Assembly (NCBI GenBank): GCA_963784995.1
Contig: CAWATZ010000013.1
Location: 372,001 to 436,000, forward strand
Direction of reading: 5' to 3'
DNA: 64,000 bases
From: CAWATZ01 sp963784995
Lineage (GTDB): Bacteria > Planctomycetota > Planctomycetia > Gemmatales > Gemmataceae
Under the pieces are notes generated by a model. It did no database searches, had not been told where the DNA came from, and was given only the letters and a program-made list of their open reading frames with translations. Positions 37,391 to 45,526 of the stretch are shown in pieces. The position numbers were made by a program, and so were the translations under genes. Each line of letters begins with the position of its first letter. The first letter of the stretch is position 1.

Positions 37391-37894
37391 GGAGACCAAG
37401 TAGTTCGCCCTCGGGGAAATGGCACGGGCGAAGCGGTTTCAGGCCGTGCTCCGGGGCGAGGACAAACCTGCCGACAACGCCGAACGCCTGGCCTTCGCCC
37501 AGCTCGCCTGCGACCAAAAGCACTTCGCCCTCGCCACCCGGCTCTGGGCCGAGGCACTGGCCAGCGACCCGAAGCGCGGCAACTCCCGCTGGGACCGGCC
37601 CTGCGGCCACGCCGCTCGCGTTGCGGCCCTGGCTGCTGCCGGGCAAGGCAAGGACGAGCCGCCGCTCGAAGCGGCGAAGGCAAAACTGCGCGGTCAGGCC
37701 CTCGACTGGCTGACGGCCGAGCGGACGGCCTGGAGCAAGCTCCTCGACTCCAACCGGCCCCAGGCTGGACAGACCCTCGTGAAACCCCTGAGTTTCTGGC
37801 AGCAGGACCCCGAAATGGCCGGCCTCCGCGACCCGGCGGTCCTGGCGCCGCCCAAGCCGGTCCAGGGCTGGACGCTGAAGCTGCGGGAGAAGTG

Positions 37895-38030
37895 GATCAG
37901 ATCGAAGAAGGTGGTAGCCCACGCCAAGTCCATCACTTTCCAGTTGGCGGAAGTCGCCGTTCCGAGGAAGCTGTTCGCCCGGATTCTGGAGCGGATCGCC
38001 CGCTTGTGCCCGGCCTGTGCCTCGGGTTGA
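37895..38030 (+). pseudogene. possible transposase C-terminal fragment
   Basis: The frame downstream of the kinase C-terminal domain ends KWIRSKKVVAHAKSITFQLA and EVAVPRKLFARILERIARL. That segment resembles the C-terminus of IS1380/IS4-type DDE transposases (HAK..xFQLAEVAVPRxLF..IL..I.RL). If so, an insertion sequence remnant has replaced the kinase tail. No catalytic part is present. From here to 38303 nothing else is recognised. Confidence 0.4.
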
Positions 38031-38303
38031 GGTTGGCCGCCCTGCCAAACGGGTCCGAAAGCCGTTGCCGGGCGTCCGCGGTGAGCCTGGCGGGCGGATT
38101 GTGACGTCTCCGTGGCGTAGAAGTGTCTACGGTGGTGGCTCCGGGTCTTCGCCGAACGCGGTCAATTCATCGGGCGGGAACATCGTTGCCTGCCACACTT
38201 CGCGGGAGTACGATGAGCTTCCAGAGTCGAAACCGTGGTTTCAGAAGGCGTCTATCTGGGAAAGATCGGCTGGGGCGCGAGAGAGAAGTGATGAGAGGCG
38301 GCC

Positions 38304-39155
38304 ATGTCCGAGTCAAACAACGCGACCCCATCCCGGCCGTTTCCCGTGCTGGGATGGCTGGTCCTGCTCGGGCTGGCTGTCGGGGCTGCTGGATGGATCG
38401 TCTCCCGGGAGCCATTCGGCCAGGATCCGACGTACCATTGTTTCGCCGACCAGCGGACCCTTCTCGGGTTGCCTCACTGCCTCAACGTCCTCTCGAATGT
38501 TCCCTTTCTCCTGGTGGGCGTGTTTGGCCTGAACTTCCTCTTCCGCCGGGAGGCCCTGCGCCCGGGTGGGCCGTTCCGGCAGCCTGCGGAGCGCTGGCCC
38601 TTTGTCCTGTTCTTCCTCGGGGTCGGCCTGACCGCCTTCGGCTCCGCTTACTACCACCTGGATCCCAGCAACGACCGGCTGCTGTGGGACCGACTGCCGA
38701 TGGCGGTGGCCTTCATGGCCCTGTTCGCCGCCGTCCTCGCCGAGCGGATCAGCCTCCGGTTCGGCCTGGGGTTGCTGCCGGTGCTGGTCGCGGCCGGCCT
38801 GGCCAGCGTCCTCTACTGGCACTGGACGGAGCAGCGGGGAGAGGGCGACCTGCGGCCCTATTACCTGGTCCAGTTCGGGACGATGCTGGCCTTGCCGGTC
38901 CTCTTGCTGCTCTTTCCACCCCGCTACGTGGGGACGGCCTGCCTCTTCGCCGCCCTGGGCTGGTACGCGGTCGCCAAGGTCTGCGAGCACCCGCTGGACG
39001 CTCCGATCTATGCTCTCGGCAGCTGGGTGAGCGGGCATACCCTGAAGCACCTGACAGCCGCTCTGGCCGTCTGCTTGGTGCTGAAGTGGGTCAGGCAACG
39101 AGTGCCGGTCGCTTCACGAGGAGAGAAAGTCGGAATTAGCCGCGGCCAGGAATAA
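38304..39155 (+). CDS. ceramidase-like integral membrane protein
   Basis: An intact 283-residue protein with about seven membrane helices. The signature motifs of the alkaline ceramidase (CREST) family are present: YHCFADQRTLLGLPHCLNVLSNVPF, quoted in pieces as YHCFAD and NVLSNVPFLLVG, then GSAYYHLDPSNDRLLWDRLP in the middle and SGHTLKHLTAALA near the end. The histidines and aspartates of these motifs form the zinc site in known ceramidases. A role in ceramide or related lipid hydrolysis is inferred. The ATG at 38304 has weak GAGAGGCGGCC upstream. Its end overlaps the convergent esterase gene by 20 bp. Confidence 0.8.
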   Translation: MSESNNATPSRPFPVLGWLVLLGLAVGAAGWIVSREPFGQDPTYHCFADQRTLLGLPHCLNVLSNVPFLLVGVFGLNFLFRREALRPGGPFRQPAERWPFVLFFLGVGLTAFGSAYYHLDPSNDRLLWDRLPMAVAFMALFAAVLAERISLRFGLGLLPVLVAAGLASVLYWHWTEQRGEGDLRPYYLVQFGTMLALPVLLLLFPPRYVGTACLFAALGWYAVAKVCEHPLDAPIYALGSWVSGHTLKHLTAALAVCLVLKWVRQRVPVASRGEKVGISRGQE

Positions 39156-40176
39156 TCCGGGCCAGCCAGGCGATGACGTCCGGCAAGAACTGCGCCACGA
39201 CCTTGGAGGAATGCTTGCCCTTCGGATCGTACTTCACCTCTACCTGCAGACAGCGCTCCCGGGCCCGATACAGGAAGCTCTCGACCTGGGCGCCGATGTT
39301 GAATTCGTCCTTGCCGCCGTAGGCGATGAACATCGCCAGCTGTCCCGGACGGACGTCATGGCTGTCGAGCATCTCGATCGGGTTTTCCCGGCTCATCGCT
39401 GCCACGGCCGGTGGACCGTCGCCATAGAGCGGGTGGACCAGATGCCCCAGGCGGAAGATGAAGATGCCGTGGAAGCGGCCCACCGCCTCGAAGGTGCGGA
39501 TCTTGTCGCGCCAGCCCCAGCAACTGGGATCAAAGTCGCTGAAGTATCTCTCCTTGCAGTCAATCCAGCGGAAGTTCAGCGGCGAGGAAATGGCAAAGAC
39601 AACAGCGAACTGGTCGCGATGTTTGATGGCGATGCGATACGCCGCCGACCCGCCGCCCGAGTAGCCGCCGACAACGTGCGCCTCTCGTTCCGGCCGGATG
39701 GGGTAATGGGCCTGGAGGAAGCCCCAGACGTCCTGAACGATGTAATCCTCGTAGTTGCCGGCGTTGCTGTTCAGGAAGAGGACGCGCGGCCCCACGCAAC
39801 TCGGCCGGCCCATCCAGGTGCCGTCGGGAACGGCGATGATCGTCGGCGGCATCTTGCCGCAGGCCATCGCCTGGTCGAACAGCCGCAGGGGCCCGTCCAC
39901 CGAGGACCGCTCGTCGCGGATGATGCCGTGCAGCCAGATCATCACCGGATAGCGGCAGCTGGGATCGTAGCCAGGCGGCAGATAGACGTACAGGTCGCGC
40001 TTCTGGCACAGCGCCGGCGACCAGATCCGATTGTCGCTGCCGTGGTTGCGCGTGTGGTCCACCAGCGTCCCGGTCAGGCGATAGTGGGACGTGGCGTCGG
40101 CAGCGCGGACGGAAGCAGCCTCGGGAGAGGGCAGCAGGAAACAGACCGCGACTCCCAGCCAGACAGAACGAGTCAT
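39136..40176 (-). CDS. secreted esterase D-like alpha/beta hydrolase
   Basis: An intact 346-residue protein with a signal peptide (VWLGVAVCFLLPSPEAASVRA). It has RDLYVYLPPGYDPSCRYPVM, IWLHGIIRDE, TIIAVPDGTWMG and the nucleophile elbow GGYSGGGS with Ser173. This fits the esterase D family (PF00756). The end holds FIAYGGKDEFNIGAQVESF, likely carrying the acid residue, and a KGKHSSKVV histidine. Start 40176 is chosen because it immediately precedes the signal peptide; the frame continues upstream without homology. No strong ribosome site is seen. The substrate is unknown. Confidence 0.75.
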   Translation of the reverse strand: MTRSVWLGVAVCFLLPSPEAASVRAADATSHYRLTGTLVDHTRNHGSDNRIWSPALCQKRDLYVYLPPGYDPSCRYPVMIWLHGIIRDERSSVDGPLRLFDQAMACGKMPPTIIAVPDGTWMGRPSCVGPRVLFLNSNAGNYEDYIVQDVWGFLQAHYPIRPEREAHVVGGYSGGGSAAYRIAIKHRDQFAVVFAISSPLNFRWIDCKERYFSDFDPSCWGWRDKIRTFEAVGRFHGIFIFRLGHLVHPLYGDGPPAVAAMSRENPIEMLDSHDVRPGQLAMFIAYGGKDEFNIGAQVESFLYRARERCLQVEVKYDPKGKHSSKVVAQFLPDVIAWLARIIPGRG

Positions 40177-40225
40177 CGGTTCACGCGGTGCAAGGTAGTT
40201 GCCAGGGCTGGCAGGTTCCTTCTTC

Positions 40226-40280
40226 GTGGCACGGTCAGGAGACCGTGCCACAACACGGGTGACCGTGCCACAACACGGGT
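40226..40280. repeat. hairpin plus 20-bp tandem direct repeat
   Basis: GTGGCACGGTC (40226-40236) pairs with 40241-40251. GACCGTGCCACAACACGGGT is present twice in tandem (40241-40260, 40261-40280). The whole stretch 40177-40537 upstream of the divergent genes otherwise shows no gene; it should contain both promoters. Confidence 0.75.
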
Positions 40281-40537
40281 TCCTCCTTCTTCCTTCGGCT
40301 GAGAAGGCCGCTTCTCGTGAGTGATCCGGGTCGCGAACCGCGGATCGGGGCGCGAGGCTGGCGGGGCGGTAGGGATTGTTCCAGACCGGAAGGCGCGCAG
40401 CAAAGGGCCCGGGTCCTGGCACGTGACTTGCATCAGTCTGGCAACGCTCGTTAAGCTGACGAGTGTACTCGGGGAAGGCGAAGCTGCTTCAGCTGGCCCT
40501 GAGACCGTCCTGGATGACCATTTGGAGGAGAGGAACC

Positions 40538-43500
40538 TTGAGCAACGGAGTGACCATACCACTCGGGGACGGCATCTCTGTCACCGGGCAATTCGATGGC
40601 AACAAGTTGACGCTGGTGATTGGGCTGAAAAATGGCTCGGAGTGCGTTCTCCACTGGGGAATAAGCGACCAGGTGGGTGGGCCCTGGAAGCGTCCTCCGG
40701 AAGCCTGCTGGCCCAGGGGGACAACCGCAACGGATGGACCGGCCGTGCGAACGCCTTTTTCCCGGACGGAGAAGGGCGAAGGAGAAGTGACCCTCCATTT
40801 TGACCTGCCCCTGCCGGCGAAACGACTGGCGTTTGTTCTCCACTTTCCCCGGGAGAATCGCTGGGTCAACCAGGGCGGCGGGGACTTTTCCATCCCGCTG
40901 CGTGCCCGTCCAGGGACATCCTCAGCGGAAGAAGCCCTGCAAGCCTGGGCCCCGGGAGGTTCGGTCATCCGCCAAACGTTCCCCCTGGATGGAGGAGAGC
41001 AGTTGGCCGTGGCCACTACCGCCGGGCCCGATTCCGTCCGCGTCCAGATGGTCAGCAGCGCGGACCTGCCCCTCCTCTTGCACTGGGGCCTGACCTGGCT
41101 CTCCCGGCACGAATGGCAGCTGCCGCCAGAACCGTTCCGCCCGGCCGGCACCACTCTCTTCGGGGAGCAGGCCGCCCGCACTCCGTTCGTCGAGCGAGAT
41201 GGCTGGCCGTATCTGGAAATGACGTTCCCGGCGCCGGCCGAGGGGCCGGCGCCGCAGGGGATGCAGTTCGTCCTGTTCCAGCCGGAGGGCTCCGCCTGGC
41301 TCAAGAGCAGCGGCAAGGAACTGACGTGCCCGCTGTTCCAGCGACCCGGCGGTCCCCGTCTGGGCTCCTCCCGGCTCCGCGACCGGGCCGAGCAGATCAT
41401 TGCCGCCGAGAAGGGGGCCAGTTCGTGGACCTTGATGCACCGCTACAACCTCTGTCACGACCTGCTGGCCGGAGCGGAGCAGGACGAGGACGCCCTGGCA
41501 CTGCTGTTCGCCTGGCTGCGCTACAGCAACATTCGCCAGCTTGACTGGCAGCGGAACTACAACACCAAGCCCCGGGAGCTGGCCGCGGCCCAGGATCGGC
41601 TCACCCGCCGGCTCGCCGGGATCTGGAAACAGCAGCCACCGGCCACCGGCAGCGGAGTCCGCGCCTGGCTGCGGCTGATGCTCTCGACGCTGGGCCGGGG
41701 CGGCGAAGGGCAGAAGGTGCGCGACGAGATCCTCCACATCATGCACCGCAACAACCTCAAGGAGACCAGCGGCAGTTTCGTGGAGGAGTGGCACCAGAAG
41801 CTGCACAACAATACCACGCCCGACGACGTGGTGATCTGCGAGGCCTACCTCGCCTTCCTGGAGAGCGACGGCGATCTGGAGGCGTTCGACTCCACCCTGA
41901 AAGCGGGCGGCGTCACCCGCGAGCGGCTGCAAGGGTTCGAGCGACCGATCAAGACCGATCCCACGTTTGACGCCGGGAAGAAAGACGCTCTGATCAAGGA
42001 ATTTGAAGGGTTCCTGCGCATTCTCCGCTCCGTGCATTCAGGGACCGATCTGGAGAGCAGTATCGCGGCGGCTCGCCCCGTGCTGAGCGAGGACATGCGC
42101 AAGAAGCTGGAAGGGCTGCTCCCAGCGGAGGGCAAGCCTGGCCCCACTCCCCCGGGTTGCGCTGCGCTCCACCCGGGGCTATCCTCCTTTGGTTCTGGGA
42201 ATAAAGCCCCGGGTGGAGCGCAGCGCAACCCGGGGAGCAGCCGGGCCGTGTCTGCTCGGGAAGAGCTGCGAAAGGCGATCACTGCCGCCAAGGATGATGG
42301 TGGCGTCCGCGACCTGCTCTTCCTGGATCTGGCCCTGGAGGACCTCGTTCGCGCTCAGATCGAGAGACAGAACCTCAGCCAGCTGGAGCGCGATCCGCTG
42401 GTGGAGCTGGTTCAGGAGGCGATGCGGAACCTATTCCTCTCGGTCGATGATCCGGAGCTGGCCATCTGCCTGGCCAACTGGGACGCACTCCGAAAACGCC
42501 CCCGAGATGGGCGGGATTGGGCCCTGCACAGCCGGAGCGTCCTGGATCGGGCTTCGCGCTGGGTTCAGAGCAATACTCAGGGCATTTACCAGCGCCTCCA
42601 GCCCAAAGCCGAATTGCTCGGGACGGCGTTCGAGGCCGAGAAGTGGACCATTCCCCTCTTCAGCGAGGAGGTCATTCGTGGGGGCCCCGCCTTTGCCCTG
42701 GCCCAGCTGGTACGTCCTCTGGATCGGGTGCTGCGGCAGCAAGCCGGGCTGGGAGGCTGGCAGGTGATCAGCTCGGCACGAGCCTTCGGCCGGGTGCGGG
42801 TTGTGGACAAACTCCTTGCCGTGCAAGGCGAGCGCTTCAGCGAAGCCACCGTGCTGGTCGCTGACCAGGTCAGCGGCAGCGAGGAGATCCCCGAGGGGGT
42901 GACTGCGGTCCTCACGTGCGACACGCCGGACCTGGTTTCGCACGTGGCCGTGCGGGCCCGCAATGCCCACGTCCTCTTCGCCAGCTGTTTTGAGCCCAGC
43001 CTGTACGAGCAGGTCAAGCAGCTCAAGGACAGGAGCGTCTTGCTCCAGGTGACCCCGGGCGGCGACGTGGACTTCGAGGAGTCCTCCGGCAACGGTGCGC
43101 CGAAAGAGGTCAACGGCAAGGCGAAACACGCTCCGCCTCCGATCGCCAGAGTGCGGACCAGCTCGCAATGGGTGCTGAACCAGGATCAGTTCACGCCGGA
43201 GTGGGTCGGCGGCAAGTCCAACAATTTGAACGGGCTCCGCGGCCGGCTGGACGGGTGGATTAACCTGCCGACCTCCCTGGCCCTGCCCTTCGGCACGTTT
43301 GAGAAAGCGCTGGAAGCGCAGGCGAACCAGGAACTGCGCCGGAAGTATCAGGCCCTCCTGGAGACGGTGGAGCAAAACCCTCCCGAGGTGCTGGCTCAGG
43401 TCCGGTCGCTGCTGCTGGAGCTGGCCCCACCCGCCGGCCTGAAGGAGGCCCTGCTGGACACCTGGCAGCGCGCCGGTTTGCCTCCCGTGCCATGGGAACA

Positions 43501-44119
43501 GGCGTGGACCGGGATTCGCCGCGTCTGGGCCTCGAAGTGGAACGACCGGGCGTATCTCTCCCGGCGGGCCCGGGGGGTGCCGCACGACAGCCTGACGATG
43601 GCGGTGCTGATCCAGCAGGTGGTGCCGGCCGATTACGCTTTCGTGATCCACACGCGCAACCCGGTCACGGGAAACAACGGGGAGGTCTTTGCTGAGATGG
43701 TGCTGGGACTGGGCGAGACTTTGGTCGGCAATTACCCCGGCCAGGCGCTGGGCTTCGTCTGCCAGAAAGCGGACCTGAAGCTGGAGCTGCTCTCGTATCC
43801 CGGCAAGAGCGTGGGCCTGTACGGCAAGGGTGTGATCTTCCGCTCCGATTCCAATGGCGAGGACCTGGAAGATTTCGCCGGGGCGGGGCTGTACGACAGC
43901 TTCCTGGCGGAGGAGCCGGAGCAGCGCCGGCTCGATTACCGCGACGAGAAGCTGGTCTGGGACAAGGGCTTCCGCGAAGAGGTCCTGCGCTCCGTGGCCC
44001 GGATTGGACTGGAAGTCGAGGGCGTGCTGGGGTCGGCCCAGGACATCGAGGGAGCCGTCGCGGGCGGGAAATCCTACGTGGTGCAGACCCGGCCGCAGGT
44101 GGGATTGAGTGACGGCTAA
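40538..44119 (+). CDS. alpha-glucan, water dikinase (GWD)-like enzyme
   Basis: An intact protein of about 1193 residues homologous to plant starch-phosphorylating GWD, which transfers the beta-phosphate of ATP to glucan and the gamma-phosphate to water. Two N-terminal CBM45-like starch-binding modules are visible (VLHWGISDQVGGPWKRPPEA and LLHWGLTWLSRHEW...LPPEPF). Then come NIRQLDWQRNYNTKPREL, HRNNLKETSGSFVEEWHQKL and HNNTTPDDVVICEAYLAFL, the phosphohistidine site TPDLVSHVAVRARN (His802) and the ATP-binding domain (WVGGKSNNLNGLRGRL...DIEGAV...SYVVQTRPQV). The TTG at 40538 has a strong GGAGGAGAGG upstream; ATGs at 40463 and 40514 are alternatives. A palindrome adds about 30 residues at 42150-42235. 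Confidence 0.9.
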   Translation: MSNGVTIPLGDGISVTGQFDGNKLTLVIGLKNGSECVLHWGISDQVGGPWKRPPEACWPRGTTATDGPAVRTPFSRTEKGEGEVTLHFDLPLPAKRLAFVLHFPRENRWVNQGGGDFSIPLRARPGTSSAEEALQAWAPGGSVIRQTFPLDGGEQLAVATTAGPDSVRVQMVSSADLPLLLHWGLTWLSRHEWQLPPEPFRPAGTTLFGEQAARTPFVERDGWPYLEMTFPAPAEGPAPQGMQFVLFQPEGSAWLKSSGKELTCPLFQRPGGPRLGSSRLRDRAEQIIAAEKGASSWTLMHRYNLCHDLLAGAEQDEDALALLFAWLRYSNIRQLDWQRNYNTKPRELAAAQDRLTRRLAGIWKQQPPATGSGVRAWLRLMLSTLGRGGEGQKVRDEILHIMHRNNLKETSGSFVEEWHQKLHNNTTPDDVVICEAYLAFLESDGDLEAFDSTLKAGGVTRERLQGFERPIKTDPTFDAGKKDALIKEFEGFLRILRSVHSGTDLESSIAAARPVLSEDMRKKLEGLLPAEGKPGPTPPGCAALHPGLSSFGSGNKAPGGAQRNPGSSRAVSAREELRKAITAAKDDGGVRDLLFLDLALEDLVRAQIERQNLSQLERDPLVELVQEAMRNLFLSVDDPELAICLANWDALRKRPRDGRDWALHSRSVLDRASRWVQSNTQGIYQRLQPKAELLGTAFEAEKWTIPLFSEEVIRGGPAFALAQLVRPLDRVLRQQAGLGGWQVISSARAFGRVRVVDKLLAVQGERFSEATVLVADQVSGSEEIPEGVTAVLTCDTPDLVSHVAVRARNAHVLFASCFEPSLYEQVKQLKDRSVLLQVTPGGDVDFEESSGNGAPKEVNGKAKHAPPPIARVRTSSQWVLNQDQFTPEWVGGKSNNLNGLRGRLDGWINLPTSLALPFGTFEKALEAQANQELRRKYQALLETVEQNPPEVLAQVRSLLLELAPPAGLKEALLDTWQRAGLPPVPWEQAWTGIRRVWASKWNDRAYLSRRARGVPHDSLTMAVLIQQVVPADYAFVIHTRNPVTGNNGEVFAEMVLGLGETLVGNYPGQALGFVCQKADLKLELLSYPGKSVGLYGKGVIFRSDSNGEDLEDFAGAGLYDSFLAEEPEQRRLDYRDEKLVWDKGFREEVLRSVARIGLEVEGVLGSAQDIEGAVAGGKSYVVQTRPQVGLSDG
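42150..42235. repeat. 31-bp perfect hairpin element in frame in the GWD gene
   Basis: The arms 42150-42180 and 42205-42235 are perfectly inverted (CCCCGGGTTGCGCTGCGCTC...) around a 24-base loop. The encoded peptide (PPGCAALHPGLSSFGSGNKA) is unlike the surrounding helical domain, so it looks like a palindromic insertion tolerated in a linker. Confidence 0.85.
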
Positions 44120-44541
44120 CAGCGTTGGGAAGAAATGAAGCGAGCCGCCGGGCAAGCCCGGCGGCTCTCTGTCGCTGCGTCACCCACAACTTGCGATCCA
44201 GGCTGCGAAAACCTGGATCGCAGGACCAGGGCCTGCATGCGGCCCTCGGCGGTCAGGGTGCGGGTGTGGTCGCGGAGCCGTTGCCGTTCCCGGATCAGCC
44301 CGGCCAGGCGCTCCAGGATGTCGGCCAGGTTGCCGCCGATTTGCCGCTGGATCAGCCTGGCCATCACAAAGATCTTCATTTCCACCACGCCGGTCTGCTC
44401 GGCCAAACGGCGCAGGCTCACCTCGGGAGAAACGCCCAGGGTCACGGCAGCTCTCCAGGCGCGCCGGGGATGGACGGAACAGCGTCTGAAAGCTAGCTCA
44501 TCCTTACGCCGCTCGTCAAACAAATGAGGCGGAAGTGTCAA
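44116..44541 (-). pseudogene. type II secretion F/TadB-like remnant
   Basis: The middle of this frame, LGVSPEVSLRRLAEQTGVVE, MKIFVMARLIQRQIGGNLAD and ILERLAGLIRERQRLRDHTR, then TLTAEGRMQALVL, matches the T2SSF domain of Tad/Flp pilus membrane proteins. The N-terminal part and the terminal membrane helices are missing; what follows overlaps a terminator-like hairpin at 44137-44164. It is a decayed remnant. Confidence 0.65.
44137..44164. terminator. 12-bp hairpin after the GWD gene
   Basis: GAGCCGCCGGGC and GCCCGGCGGCTC are perfectly inverted around AA, followed by TCTGTCG. It lies about 20 bp after the GWD stop and is probably its terminator. A second imperfect hairpin (about 44190-44223) follows. 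Confidence 0.6.
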
Positions 44542-44673
44542 TTCCCAGGCGACATCCTTCCGCTAAGATTGATGGGAGAGGCGGTCGCTGCCGGAATGCC
44601 TCTGCCGGGCCTGCCGGGCAGGCCGGGCGGGTCCGGGCCGGCCCGCCCTGGTCCTTGCCAAGGAGACACTGCC

Positions 44674-45039
44674 ATGCCGGAGAACCCTGTTCCGGGCCCG
44701 CCTTCCGTACCGGAGATCCAGGCCCGGCTTGCCGAGCTGGCTCAGCGCTTACGGCAAACGCACGCGCTGGACCCGGAGTCCAGGCAAACGCTGGCGGAAC
44801 TGCTGACCGAGCTGAGCACGCACCTGCAAGCGTCCCCGCCGCCTCCCGCCGAGGTGGCCCAGCTGGCCCAGACGACCGCCCACCTGGCCGACTCGCTGCA
44901 GCACCCACACCAGGTGGGCGTGCTGGGCAAGGTCCGCGACCAGTTCGAGCAGGCGATGCTGGAAGCGGAAACGCATGCGCCGATCGCTGTCGGCCTGGCC
45001 CGGCGCCTGCTGGAAACCCTGGCCAACCTCGGCATTTGA
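44674..45039 (+). CDS. DUF4404-like small helical protein
   Basis: An intact 121-residue protein: EIQARLAELAQRLRQTHALD, then SRQTLAELLTELSTHLQ, TTAHLADSLQHPHQVGVLGK and VRDQFEQAMLEAETHAPIAV. Length and alternating helices fit the DUF4404 family (unknown function). The ATG at 44674 has AAGGAGA seven bases upstream. The protein is cytosolic, with no membrane segment. It sits between the GWD gene and a small membrane protein. Confidence 0.6.
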   Translation: MPENPVPGPPSVPEIQARLAELAQRLRQTHALDPESRQTLAELLTELSTHLQASPPPPAEVAQLAQTTAHLADSLQHPHQVGVLGKVRDQFEQAMLEAETHAPIAVGLARRLLETLANLGI

Positions 45040-45121
45040 ACGGGTTGTGTTTTGTCGCGCACCAGCTCCACGCTGCCGTGGCTGCTGGAGCATCAACTTG
45101 CTGAAGGAGTTGAGAGGGACC

Positions 45122-45397
45122 ATGCCGTACCCGACGCGCCCGAGAAGGAGCGGGCCACTGAATGCGCAGCTCCTCCTCATTGCAGTGGGGGTGGTTCTCT
45201 TACTGGTTGGCGTCGTCTACGCGATCAGGCGCTGGATAGAACATCGGCGTCGGAAGCGAGAGACGCCCCATTATTTCCACTGTCCAAACTGCAAGCGCAA
45301 ATTGCGTTTTTACCTGCGGCAGGTGGGGCGCGGAGGGATTTGCATCTACTGCCGGCACGCGGTGGTTTTCCCCCCGGTTGGCAAGAGCCGCGGTTAA
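45122..45397 (+). CDS. single-pass membrane protein with zinc ribbon
   Basis: An intact 91-residue protein. One membrane helix (AQLLLIAVGVVLLLVGVVYA) is followed by a basic segment and a zinc ribbon: YFHCPNCKRKLRFYLRQVGR with GGICIYCRHAVVFP, four cysteines as CPNC and CIYC. Such small ribbon proteins are common in planctomycetes. The role is unknown. Start 45122 has purine-rich GAGAGGGACC upstream. Confidence 0.6.
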   Translation: MPYPTRPRRSGPLNAQLLLIAVGVVLLLVGVVYAIRRWIEHRRRKRETPHYFHCPNCKRKLRFYLRQVGRGGICIYCRHAVVFPPVGKSRG

Positions 45398-45463
45398 ACC
45401 CAGAGAAAGGACCCGCGAGAGCGTTGTCACTCAACCCGGCAGCGGTTAGACTGGCTGCAATCC

Positions 45464-45496
45464 TTCTCCCCTCTCCCCGCTGGGGAGAGGGGAGAA
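45464..45496. terminator. 15-bp hairpin before the DUF1501 gene
   Basis: TTCTCCCCTCTCCCC and its complement are perfectly paired around GCT, then AAAA. It lies 67 bp after the zinc-ribbon gene and 31 bp before the DUF1501 ATG; it may end the upstream transcript or form part of the leader. Confidence 0.5.
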
Positions 45497-45526
45497 AATG
45501 GCAGCGAATTCAAGGGGGGGACGATC

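Larger units (their letters stand above)
33201..37860 (+). pseudogene. Ser/Thr protein kinase with about 21 WD40 repeats, multiple frameshifts
   Basis: The kinase part shows VPGYRVLREIARGGMGRVLA, VALKVLLPG (ATP lysine) and VIHRDLKP. An extra base near 33658 creates a stop exactly in the catalytic loop; the next frame continues ANVMVGAFGEVQVMDWGLAK and GTVLGTPAYMAPEQ. A further change near 34020 leads to DAELVALCRRCLSPDPKDRP and a membrane helix (FTLSAAVLLVLVAGVAVSLS). A coiled coil and about 21 WD40 repeats (34680-37390) follow. A stop at 37401 precedes the usual C-terminal domain of this family (GEDKPADNAERLAFAQLAC...LDWLTAERTAWSKLL). The layout is that of planctomycete membrane kinases with an exported propeller. 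At least seven frame breaks are present. Confidence 0.8.

Noticed and set aside
35133..38048. Long minus-strand open frame (971 codons) opposite the WD40 array
   Set aside because: It is a periodic shadow of the repeats: its translation repeats the complement of the WD40 units, has no own domain and runs across the frame breaks of the real gene.
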